Assembly: GCF_017356035.1 (NCBI RefSeq)
Contig: NZ_JAFIQX010000009.1
Location: forward strand, 124,001-188,000
Source of the DNA: Longitalea luteola
Lineage (GTDB): Bacteria; Bacteroidota; Bacteroidia; Chitinophagales; Chitinophagaceae
Length of the DNA: 64,000 nucleotides
Direction of reading: 5' to 3'
This document shows, in pieces, positions 35,208 to 43,913 of this stretch. The position numbers and the translations under genes were made by a program. The notes under the pieces were generated by a model that saw only the letters and a list, made by a program, of their open reading frames with translations, was not told where the DNA came from and did no database searches. How positions within the stretch are numbered: the first letter of the stretch is position 1; each line of letters starts with the position of its first letter.

Positions 35208-38200
35208 TTAGAATGTAACCCTCAGACTGCCGCCGATTGAACGCGTAGCTGCAGTACCCTGCCCTGCTGTTGTACCCTGAGAAAGCCAGTCGGTACCAAC
35301 GCCTTCTTCCGGATCATAGTTAGGCAGTGTTTTGTGGAAATAAAACAGGTTTCTTCCGTACACAGATAAAGTCATGTTCTGCGCCTTTATGAAGCCGGCC
35401 ACTTTTTTAGGCAGGTTATAAGCCAGGGTTACCTCACGCATTTTGATAAAATCGTTATCAAACACCGCATCGGAATAGCTGGAATAATTACCCGCGCCTG
35501 GTCCTGAACCCCAGTAATAAGAATTGATGTAATAGTTCGGCGCGTCAATTATTTTGGTGTTCTCTTTACCATCTTCGGTAACCCCTTTCAGGATAATACC
35601 GTCATGGTAAACTTTTTCACCACCAGGACCTGTAGCCACATTGTTGGCCACCTGGATATTGTCGCCGCTGGCATTAGTATAATACGACAGACCACCATGT
35701 TCTGTATCACGGCCGAACAGCGTGCTCTTGAACATACCGGCGCCTTTTCCGAACAGGTTAGCCTGCGAAACGATCTGACCACCAAAACGGAAGTCAACTA
35801 CCACATTCAGGTTGAAATTTTTGTACGTGAAGTTGTTGATGAAACCACCTACAGCTTTGGGTTGCAGGTTACCTACTTTTACCTGCTCATCGTAGTTCAC
35901 ATCATAATAACCGTCGGCATTAACAATCAAATTGCCATTCGCATCGCGTTTTCTTGCATAAGCGAAGAGGTCGCCGGCAGCCTGACCGGGCCTGGAGATC
36001 ACGAGCAAGGCATTGTTGTCGATACTGGCTGATTGCAGTCTTTCAAGGCCTGGCATCAGCGAAACAACCTCGTTACGGTTAAATGCCAGGTTCAGGCGGG
36101 TATCCCATGCAAAATCTTTTATTTTCACAGGTGTACCATAGATACCTAATTCAACGCCATAATTACGCATGGTGCCTACATTCACATACTGGCTGGTAGC
36201 ACCTACCGTTGCTGGTAATGTCAGCGAAATGATCTGGTCTTTTATTTTACTGTTGTAATAAGTGATATCAAAACCGGCGCGGTTGTTCAGGAACCTGTTC
36301 TCCCAGCCAAACTCAATTTCATTCTTCGTTTCATTCTTCAACTCCCTGTTACCAAAATTGGAGGTTTGCGGATACAGGATGGGAACGCCCTCAACGTTAC
36401 CGGGAGGATTTGAATAATAGATCATATTGCCTACATAGGCGCCGGGCGGATTACCCACAACACCCCATGATGCTCTTAACTTACTGTAGGTAATTTCAAC
36501 CGGTAACTGAAATGCATTGCTCAGTTCAAATGCACCACTTACACCAGGATAGTAGAACGTGTTCTTACCCGGCAACAGTGATGAACTGCGCTCTCTTCTC
36601 AGCGTTCCTTCCAGGAACAGGAAATCTTTGAATTCCAGGTTCAAAATACCGAATGCACCATCTTTTACCAGTCTGGTGGTAGTAACCTTACCGGTTGGGT
36701 CGCTGCTGGAAGCACTCAGGCTGAACCAGGTATCCTGGGTTAAACCATCTCTTGTAGAAGCTTCATTATAGCGATATTCTTCGCGGCGTGCCTGGTAACC
36801 CACCGATACAGTGGCTTTCAGGTCAGGTATTATCTGGCGGTCATATGATAACAATACGTCGCCATAATTAAATACCAGTCTGTTCGTATTGGTAGCATAG
36901 CGGCCGGTGGTACCATAGGCAACGGGTTGCGTGGTACGCTCTTTTGTTTCAGCAAAATAGCCGGTATAATCCGTTCCATAACGGCCACGGAAATTCAAAC
37001 CTTTTGCGATGTTATAGCTGGCGGTTGCCGATACGATGAAACGGTTGGTGGTTTCGTCGAAATTATTGGCCAGCTGGTTCCATAAAAAGTCGAGGAAGTC
37101 TTTCGCCCGGATGTTATATCTTAAACGCTCTTCGAGGTCGTTGTTTGAGTTCCAGTCAACCCACTTATATCCCCTGCTGGTCTTATACTTGTTAAAGTAT
37201 ACATCCATATAATCAATCGGGCTGAAGAAGCCGCCATAGTTATTGGTTACATAGTACAACTGGCGGGGCCTGTTATGCACTTTTTCATTGATATAGTTGG
37301 CCACCAGGTCCAATGACAATTTTGGCGTGATCTTGTAAGTGGAGTTGAAATTAAACGTGTTCTTTTCCTGTTTACCGCCGATCTGTATACCCTTGTAATC
37401 ATTTCGGGTATACGAAAAACGGTAGCTCATTTTATCATTAGAGTTGTTAAGCGCTATATTGGCCACCTCGCTATGACCCGTGCGGTAAAACTCCTTCCAG
37501 TTATTAGGTTGAGATTTATAGGTGCGCATCTGGCCATCCCACCAGTAAACGTCGCTGCCGTCTACTTTCGGACCGAACTGGGCCCATGCTCTGAAAATCG
37601 GATATTTTACGTCCTGACCATTCACTTTTGTTCTGATCCAGCCATCGTCGCCGGCGCCAAATGATGACATATTGGTTGCGCGGTCGTAACCCGGACCGAA
37701 CTCGCTTTGCAGATCGGGTGTTACTGATACCTGCTCCATATTGGCGCTCAGGTTCAGATCAACACCTAAACCTTTGCGGCCTTTACCATTTTTGGTGGTA
37801 ATAACGATAACACCAAAGTTGGCGTCGGAACCATACAGGGCAGAAGCGGCTGCACCTTTTAAAATGTTGATGCTTTCAATATTCTCGGGGTTGATGTCGA
37901 GCAAACCATTACCATTCAGGCGCTGGTTACCGTTCCAGAAGCCTTCATTGTTAGCACCGCCGTTACGGGTTACCACACCGTCTACAACCAGCAGTGGCTG
38001 TCCCTGGCCGTTGATAGAGCTCAAACCCCTGATCTGAATACCTACGGCACTGGTGGCTCCGCCGGGGTTGGTGGTAATAGCCACACCGGGCGCCTTACCA
38101 TATAATGCTGAGGCAAAGTTGGTAGGTGCCGACTGTACAATGTCTTTACCCATTACCTGGGTAGAAGCGTAACCTAATTTGCGCTGATCTTTTTTAATAC

Positions 38201-38540
38201 CCAACGCAGTTACTACCACGCCTTCGAGGCTGGTGATCTCGCCTGAAAGGCTAACGGTGACCGAACTCTGGTCACCTACAGAAACTTCTTTTTTGTTAAA
38301 TCCAACGGAAGAAAAAACAAGGACCGGGTTGTTAGTAGAAACCTGGATCCTGAAAGAACCATTGAGGTCGGTTACAGTAGTAGTGGAAGTACCTTTTTCT
38401 GAAACAGATACGCCCGGTAATGCATTACCGGTGCTGTCTTTCACTACGCCCGCTACTACCTTTTTTTCCTGCGCAGTACCTGTAAGGCTCCAGATACCAG
38501 CAAGCACGATCATAAGTAATCGGATTGTTGCTTTCGTCAT
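35208..38540 (-). CDS. SusC/RagA-family TonB-dependent transporter (PUL pair 3)
   Basis: 1110 residues from the ATG at 38540; an ATG seven codons upstream is in frame, but the chosen start gives a standard signal peptide (about 1-24). It has a carboxypeptidase-regulatory-like domain (about 27-105), plug (IQIRGLSSINGQGQPLLVVDG, LKGAAASALYGSDANFGVIVI) and barrel ending in GGSLRVTF. It lacks the N-terminal STN domain found in its close paralogue at 21576, so it cannot signal in the same way. A ROK regulator gene lies 132 nt upstream on the same strand. Confidence 0.95.
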   Translation of the reverse strand: MTKATIRLLMIVLAGIWSLTGTAQEKKVVAGVVKDSTGNALPGVSVSEKGTSTTTVTDLNGSFRIQVSTNNPVLVFSSVGFNKKEVSVGDQSSVTVSLSGEITSLEGVVVTALGIKKDQRKLGYASTQVMGKDIVQSAPTNFASALYGKAPGVAITTNPGGATSAVGIQIRGLSSINGQGQPLLVVDGVVTRNGGANNEGFWNGNQRLNGNGLLDINPENIESINILKGAAASALYGSDANFGVIVITTKNGKGRKGLGVDLNLSANMEQVSVTPDLQSEFGPGYDRATNMSSFGAGDDGWIRTKVNGQDVKYPIFRAWAQFGPKVDGSDVYWWDGQMRTYKSQPNNWKEFYRTGHSEVANIALNNSNDKMSYRFSYTRNDYKGIQIGGKQEKNTFNFNSTYKITPKLSLDLVANYINEKVHNRPRQLYYVTNNYGGFFSPIDYMDVYFNKYKTSRGYKWVDWNSNNDLEERLRYNIRAKDFLDFLWNQLANNFDETTNRFIVSATASYNIAKGLNFRGRYGTDYTGYFAETKERTTQPVAYGTTGRYATNTNRLVFNYGDVLLSYDRQIIPDLKATVSVGYQARREEYRYNEASTRDGLTQDTWFSLSASSSDPTGKVTTTRLVKDGAFGILNLEFKDFLFLEGTLRRERSSSLLPGKNTFYYPGVSGAFELSNAFQLPVEITYSKLRASWGVVGNPPGAYVGNMIYYSNPPGNVEGVPILYPQTSNFGNRELKNETKNEIEFGWENRFLNNRAGFDITYYNSKIKDQIISLTLPATVGATSQYVNVGTMRNYGVELGIYGTPVKIKDFAWDTRLNLAFNRNEVVSLMPGLERLQSASIDNNALLVISRPGQAAGDLFAYARKRDANGNLIVNADGYYDVNYDEQVKVGNLQPKAVGGFINNFTYKNFNLNVVVDFRFGGQIVSQANLFGKGAGMFKSTLFGRDTEHGGLSYYTNASGDNIQVANNVATGPGGEKVYHDGIILKGVTEDGKENTKIIDAPNYYINSYYWGSGPGAGNYSSYSDAVFDNDFIKMREVTLAYNLPKKVAGFIKAQNMTLSVYGRNLFYFHKTLPNYDPEEGVGTDWLSQGTTAGQGTAATRSIGGSLRVTF

Positions 38541-38672
38541 AGCAGTTTGTTTGATTGTCAAATAAAAAGTTTGTAATTCTTATGTAGCAGATATTGGATA
38601 TTAAAAGCGGAATGCTTCCGGTTTTACAAGAACGGTCTTCAAATAAGGTAAACAGATAAGGCAGGAAGGAGA

Positions 38673-39896
38673 TTAGATATATACATCAGGTTTGTTTTCA
38701 TAGATCAAGCTTTTCGTTTCTTCTTTTTCATAATTTTCCATAACAAGTGCCGCAGCGCCCGTAAGCTCTGCTTTGAATCCCAGGGCCGATACTTCAATTT
38801 CTGTATTCACGGATAAGCGGGGAATACAATGTTCATTCAATGCCTGCTGAATGGGCGCCTGCCATATTTTGCCAGCCGATGATCCACGGCCGCTCAGGAT
38901 CACTGCTTCAGGATTCAATAGATGGATCAGGATGGCAACCCCTCTTCCAATATTGTAACCGGCTTCGGATAAGATCTCAACCGCAAACTTGTCGCCCTTG
39001 CCTGCCGCCGCTACAATGTTCTGAAAAGCTTTTTCCGGATGATCTGCCGCCAGCTCCTTTTCATTAAGCATCGACAGTTTTCCGCTTTTCAATCCATTGC
39101 TGGCTTTTTCGATCACGATCAGCAGCGAGGTTTCCGTTTCAAGACAACCGCTTTTACCGCAACTGCATAATTTGTTGTTCAGGAAAAGCGGTATATGGCT
39201 GAACTCACCGGCAAATCCATCATGCCCTCTGAACAGCTCGCCTTCAAGGATCATTCCTAACCCTACCCCCCAGCCTACGTTGATCACCAGCGCATTCTTC
39301 CTGTTCCTGGCCGCGCCGAACTTCAGTTCGGCCAATGCGATCAGGCGCGAGTCGTTATCAATGAACACCGGTAATTTAACTTTGGCAGAAATGTACTGGC
39401 TGATGGTATAGCCCTCTGTTTCCAGAAAAGTGTAGTTGATGCCTTTTACGGCATTTACAAAACCAGGCATGCCAATACCCACCCCGGCAATCTTATGTTT
39501 CGGGATCCCCGACCGGGTGATTATCTCATTTATTTTTTCAGCGAGTGCTGCAGGTGCGTTCGGATTTTTAGTCAGCGGCAGCTCAAACAGCTCGATGTCG
39601 CTGACGTTCCTGTTCTGCATGTCCAGGATGGCAATCTGGGTAACCAACTGGTCCATGGCCACCGATACTACATATATTACATCCTGCTTCAATGAATACA
39701 TCACCGGCCGGCGGCCACCGGTTGAAGCGGCATAACCTGTCTCTGTCACCATGCCCTCCTCCATTAACTTCCCCAGCATTTTCGTGGTGAGGGGAATGCT
39801 TTTATGGATCTTGTCGCTCAAATCGGCACATGAAAGCATATTGCCAAAATAAAGGTGTTTAACGATCCTCCTTTTATACAATAAGTTTTTTTCCAT
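38673..39896 (-). CDS. ROK-family transcriptional regulator (NagC/Mlc/XylR type)
   Basis: 407 residues from the ATG at 39896; a TTG three codons upstream is also in frame. Residues 1-70 form a winged helix-turn-helix (HTH around DLSDKIHKSIPLTTKMLGKLMEEGMV). The ROK sugar-kinase fold follows, with GIGMPGFVNAVKG, the Asp-containing FIDNDSRLIALAE, the zinc motif CSCGKSGCLE and HDGFAGEFSHIPLF. ROK repressors sense free or phosphorylated sugars. It is directly upstream of and co-oriented with the susC-susD pair, its most likely target; an AT-rich dyad lies in its own promoter region. Confidence 0.92.
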   Translation of the reverse strand: MEKNLLYKRRIVKHLYFGNMLSCADLSDKIHKSIPLTTKMLGKLMEEGMVTETGYAASTGGRRPVMYSLKQDVIYVVSVAMDQLVTQIAILDMQNRNVSDIELFELPLTKNPNAPAALAEKINEIITRSGIPKHKIAGVGIGMPGFVNAVKGINYTFLETEGYTISQYISAKVKLPVFIDNDSRLIALAELKFGAARNRKNALVINVGWGVGLGMILEGELFRGHDGFAGEFSHIPLFLNNKLCSCGKSGCLETETSLLIVIEKASNGLKSGKLSMLNEKELAADHPEKAFQNIVAAAGKGDKFAVEILSEAGYNIGRGVAILIHLLNPEAVILSGRGSSAGKIWQAPIQQALNEHCIPRLSVNTEIEVSALGFKAELTGAAALVMENYEKEETKSLIYENKPDVYI

Positions 39897-39963
39897 GTGC
39901 GACAATAGCAGGTTCTTTTCTCAAATTTAACGGTAAGTTAAAATATCTTTTTAATTAATTTAG

Positions 39964-39980
39964 AAAAGTATTTAACTTTT
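39964..39980. promoter_or_regulatory. AT-rich dyad upstream of the ROK regulator, possible operator
   Basis: AAAAGT-ATTTA-ACTTTT is a perfect 6-bp-arm dyad, 68 nt upstream of the ROK start. A second arm AAGTTAAA at 39935-39942 is complementary to TTTAACTT at 39971-39978. NagC/Mlc-type operators are also AT-rich dyads, so autoregulation is possible. Confidence 0.35.
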
Positions 39981-40102
39981 TTCTGTTACTATCGCTAGGT
40001 TATTGAAAATCAGATTAGAAAAATTCCAAACTCGTCTTGTTTCATGAAAAGCATTCGGCTTTTTTCAATGGAAATATCGGCTAATCAGGGGCTAAAAATG
40101 GT

Positions 40103-40131
40103 AAAGCCACCTGCCTGAAGGCGATGGCTTT
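40103..40131 (-). terminator. Possible terminator after the LpxR-like gene
   Basis: A 7-bp stem (40103-40109 ... 40125-40131) with an inner gcct/aggc pairing is followed on the minus strand, after three bases, by a short T-run. It lies 42 nt downstream of the stop codon at 40173. A second GC hairpin (40147-40163) lies between them without a T-run. Confidence 0.45.
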
Positions 40132-40172
40132 AATATTATATCATCCGCCGGCTGGCAGCCGGCATACGTGGT

Positions 40173-41195
40173 TTACCAGGCAAACACTATCGAAATATTG
40201 GCCATGTCTTTCCGGCCCGTTCCTTTCACTATGGGCGTTGCGGAAGACTGGGTAAAGGACAGGCAAAGCCGGCCCAGCGAAAGCACGACGCCATAATCAC
40301 ATTTAGCTACCACCTTGTTACGCACCCTGTCGCCCATGGGCGGCTGATCATCATTCGGATCGTCAGGCACTTCAGGTATTATTGTATGATGCCCGTTCAA
40401 AACACCTCCATCGATCAATGCATTGGTCAGCATCCATTCAACAGCCGGCTTTACTATAAAATAAAGCTGCTGACGCCGCTGCCCTCCTTTCGGTGTGGCA
40501 AACTGCGTGAGATACCCATTAAAATAAGGTTCCATTTTTCCAAACCGGATGAGGGAGTAAACACTCAGTCCGTTCATCGCTGTACCCGCATAGCCTCGTG
40601 CCCCGCCGATGACCTCGACGCTTTTATTTATAGAAACCAGCTGTTTTTCGGCTGCCACCTGTACATTCAGCAACAGGTCGGCCTTTAACTGGTAATCCCA
40701 GCCGCGTGGCCTTAAGTAACCCACCAGGCGATGGCTGAATTGCTGGGTTTGCCTTGCCAGCGAGGGCGGCCCCATTACACCGGCCATAATTACCGTTTGC
40801 CAGTTGTATTTGTTATGGGCATTTGTGGAATGTAACGTATGCGTTGCAAACAGGGCTCCTGAATAGGGATAATCATTTCTATCAGGTATTCTCTTTAAAA
40901 TGTTTTTTGGCGTGATGATCACCTGCATTAGGCTAAAGCCATTGGTGTTAACGCTGCTGTCGCCGGCCTTAGGCATAATGCGGTTGAGAAAAAAACGGGA
41001 TGGGTTTGGTTTCAGGAAGAAATAGTCGAGCCGGGTGCCATTCGTATAGCCGCGGTCAGTAATGCCGCCTACCACATTGAACAGGTCATTGTCTTCATAC
41101 AACCGCAGCATATAGCGATAGGTTTGCTGCCCGCTGGCAGCGCCTGCTAAACTGATTGCTAACAATGCCAGGAAAAAGAATCGCCCCCGCTCCAT
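40173..41195 (-). CDS. LpxR-like lipid A deacylase family outer-membrane protein
   Basis: 340 residues with a signal peptide (about 1-22). The N-terminal strand LRLYEDNDLFNVVGG carries the Asn-Asp pair and is followed by TDRGYTNGTRLDYF, the signature of the LpxR/DUF2219 family. A later His in the segment ATHTLHSTNAHN may be the catalytic histidine. LpxR is a 12-stranded barrel that removes the 3'-acyloxyacyl group of lipid A. Activity here is inferred from family motifs only. It stands alone, with a weak terminator downstream. Confidence 0.8.
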   Translation of the reverse strand: MERGRFFFLALLAISLAGAASGQQTYRYMLRLYEDNDLFNVVGGITDRGYTNGTRLDYFFLKPNPSRFFLNRIMPKAGDSSVNTNGFSLMQVIITPKNILKRIPDRNDYPYSGALFATHTLHSTNAHNKYNWQTVIMAGVMGPPSLARQTQQFSHRLVGYLRPRGWDYQLKADLLLNVQVAAEKQLVSINKSVEVIGGARGYAGTAMNGLSVYSLIRFGKMEPYFNGYLTQFATPKGGQRRQQLYFIVKPAVEWMLTNALIDGGVLNGHHTIIPEVPDDPNDDQPPMGDRVRNKVVAKCDYGVVLSLGRLCLSFTQSSATPIVKGTGRKDMANISIVFAW

Positions 41196-41387
41196 ACTTG
41201 CTTTTACTGCCCTGTTTATTGGTTAACCGGTAATTACACGTTGCCCGCCGGCCCATATTGTTCCGGTAAGCTTTTCATGCCTGCTAATGACAACTCCTGA
41301 TCCATTGAAGATAGTAGTTCTTATATCGAAGGCGAAATTATTGCGGGAATTTGTCTATTAAAATTTTATTACCTGCTACCGGTTTTA

Positions 41388-43751
41388 TCAGGAAGCCTGA
41401 TTGTAATCATGTTCGAGGTTGATACCAACGCGCAGCGCCTTTAACCCCGACACTCCCTGTAATTCTTCGAGGTCAAGATATTCCAGGTCATTCAATAATA
41501 TTCCCTGTTCCTGCAGGTATTGAATATGGGTGATATATTCATCGGCATCACGGCGGTTAAAATACACCAGCGCAATTTTTCCGGGCTGGGTGAGCCGTTC
41601 ATTGGTGTTGGCCACATGCACTTTATCGATCCGTTTCTTAATGACCTGGTACCTGATATTATACCCGCCTTCTGCATCAAACCGCCGTTCATCATTGCGG
41701 AAGCTGATATCGATCGTGCTGCTATGTATGAATATAAGCTGCGTGGTTTCCAACGGTTTCGACAGCCTGGGCAGCATATCATGGGTGATCTTTGCAATGG
41801 CCGCCATGGAAGAGATCTGCCAAAGGCGCAAATTCTTTAAATAAAGTATATCGAACGGCTTTTCCGGCGCTATCGACTGCCCGATGTAAATATCATATTC
41901 TACCCCATCGGTGCGGAAGCGTTCAAAATAGCAGGGATACGACAACTGCAATTCATCCTTCATCAGATCCAGGTAGTTGTTCACGGCCGTATTCACCATT
42001 TGCATCGACTCTTCCAGTTGACGCCTGTTCGTCCATACCACGCCTTTTGTTTCCTCGATGGCCTCAAAATATTTCTCTACAATACCGGCCGATCCGGGAT
42101 GCGTGAGCTTGAAATGTTTCAGAAATGACACCGCTTCTTTTTCCAGGAAATCGGTCAGCTTTACTTCGCCATGGGGTGTCAGGTTCTCGTCCAGCGTATT
42201 TTTCCATTTCCGGCATTTATAGATCATTTCATCGGTCAATGCCAGGTTGTAATGCTTTTTAACCTCCTGCAGGGTTTCCATCAGAATGGCAAACTGCATT
42301 TGCAGGTCGGCAAACTGGGCCTTATTACGTTCAACCGTTGAATTGCGGATATCGATGGCGCCATACAACGGATATACATTCTCAAACCCGATCGTTTCTA
42401 TTTTTCCTTTGCCTTTACTTTCGATCTCCTGCACGTAATGCCAGGCCGCTTCGTTGAATTTCCATTGTACGGCAGGTTGCAACGAAGTGAACTTTTCTTT
42501 TATCACATTGTCAATGGCCGCATTGAAATCGTCGATGGAAACCTGCACCAGTTGCTCCAGCACCGGGAAAGCCGGTTCCAGCATGGCCAGTATTTTTTCA
42601 TCGAGTATTCCCGGCACCTTCGTGTATATTTCCAGGATGCCCGAGATCTTATTATTGGTGAAAAGCGGCAGCACCATGAACGACTGTATGCCGCTCCTGG
42701 TACAGGTAGATAAAAACGGGTATAACTTCGCTTCCTTGCTGGATATCGTTTTATAAATAAGCGGCCGGGGATTGAGGATATACTCCTCTGCAAACGATCG
42801 GTATGCGCTGTGTGCTGCTTCACTCTCACAATCTTCTTTTATCAACACGCTTTTGATCTCGTGCATATGCGGCAGCACCAGTTTATCATTAATGCGGAAC
42901 AGGGGCGTTACATTAAAATCGATCGCATTGTTTTGCACCAGTGTTTTCAATGATTTGGTAACATCACAATAGCAGTCATTTTCCGATAGATGGTGACGTG
43001 TAACGATCGTATTCTTGATGGTTTCTACAGCGTATTTTGCGGTTTCGTCGGTTATGGTCACTACCGACATACCCCTGAATCTGAACATGCTTAACGGCAA
43101 AACCTTTTCCAGCTTCTCGAAGCCATGTTCTTCATCGAGGTGGCCATGGTTGGAAATGGCAGCAAAACTGGGCAGTTCGCCAACAGGCGTAACTTCAATG
43201 AACCGGGTGTCGATATTGATCTTTAAATGCCTCAGCAGGCCGGTATCTTCATCGACAAACGTATGAATGATCTCATTTTTATGAAATGGCGAAAAATTAT
43301 ACAGGCGTTCGAGAATAAACGAATACGCTATGCGCAGGTTGCGGGTGCGCATCATTTTGTCATCGCCCTGCGTTACTGCTTTCTTCAGCCTCTTGTGTTT
43401 GCCATCGACCATCAAATTATAGAAAGCGCTGGTACCATACACAAACTGGGGCCTCAAGGGCATACCCAGCGCCCAGGGCAAACGGGTTTCATCTTCGGTA
43501 ACATTTGACATGCTTACAAATATCAGCTCCAGGATGTCGCGGTATTTGTCTATATTCTCGATGGGCACATCTCCTTCCAGTTCCGGAAACTGCTCCATCT
43601 TTTCCAGCAAAAATGCGGTGAGTTTGTCTTTTAATGACGAATCATTCTTTAGCGTCTTCCTTAAAAAGTTAATGAACGGGCGCAGCGAAAAAGCTGTATC
43701 CACGTGATCCAGCTTGAACTTCTCATTAATATTGATCGTCATCGTTTGCAT
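41388..43751 (-). CDS. Large GAF-domain protein of unknown function
   Basis: 787 residues from the ATG at 43751; another ATG lies three codons later, and the frame is open 41 codons upstream but that part is hydrophobic and probably not translated. No signal peptide or membrane helix after that start. A GAF domain is likely around residues 300-430 (GIQSFMVLPLFTNNKISGILEIYTK). The regions on either side are helical and conserved-looking but not recognised, including YPLYGAIDIRNSTVERN. It is 162 nt downstream of the outer-membrane kinase-like/barrel gene, so it may be the last gene of the polyphosphate-kinase operon or have its own promoter. It may bind a small ligand or signal. Confidence 0.7.
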   Translation of the reverse strand: MQTMTININEKFKLDHVDTAFSLRPFINFLRKTLKNDSSLKDKLTAFLLEKMEQFPELEGDVPIENIDKYRDILELIFVSMSNVTEDETRLPWALGMPLRPQFVYGTSAFYNLMVDGKHKRLKKAVTQGDDKMMRTRNLRIAYSFILERLYNFSPFHKNEIIHTFVDEDTGLLRHLKINIDTRFIEVTPVGELPSFAAISNHGHLDEEHGFEKLEKVLPLSMFRFRGMSVVTITDETAKYAVETIKNTIVTRHHLSENDCYCDVTKSLKTLVQNNAIDFNVTPLFRINDKLVLPHMHEIKSVLIKEDCESEAAHSAYRSFAEEYILNPRPLIYKTISSKEAKLYPFLSTCTRSGIQSFMVLPLFTNNKISGILEIYTKVPGILDEKILAMLEPAFPVLEQLVQVSIDDFNAAIDNVIKEKFTSLQPAVQWKFNEAAWHYVQEIESKGKGKIETIGFENVYPLYGAIDIRNSTVERNKAQFADLQMQFAILMETLQEVKKHYNLALTDEMIYKCRKWKNTLDENLTPHGEVKLTDFLEKEAVSFLKHFKLTHPGSAGIVEKYFEAIEETKGVVWTNRRQLEESMQMVNTAVNNYLDLMKDELQLSYPCYFERFRTDGVEYDIYIGQSIAPEKPFDILYLKNLRLWQISSMAAIAKITHDMLPRLSKPLETTQLIFIHSSTIDISFRNDERRFDAEGGYNIRYQVIKKRIDKVHVANTNERLTQPGKIALVYFNRRDADEYITHIQYLQEQGILLNDLEYLDLEELQGVSGLKALRVGINLEHDYNQAS

Positions 43752-43913
43752 ACACAGAGCCTTTGTTACAAGGTGTGCCCCACCTTTTTTTGCAATAAAC
43801 AGGTGTGGCCAATTACACTTTATCGCCAATAGAATGCCACAACTGAAAAGCAGCAGGTTTGTCACCCGCTGCACCGGTTACCCGGTTATAATAACATATG
43901 AAAGCAGCCGTTG

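Noticed and set aside
41388-43751. Class III nucleotide cyclase in the GAF protein, suggested by YGAIDIRNST
   Set aside because: The rest of the cyclase fold motifs (second metal Asp, substrate-binding residues) cannot be found; the likeness is superficial.
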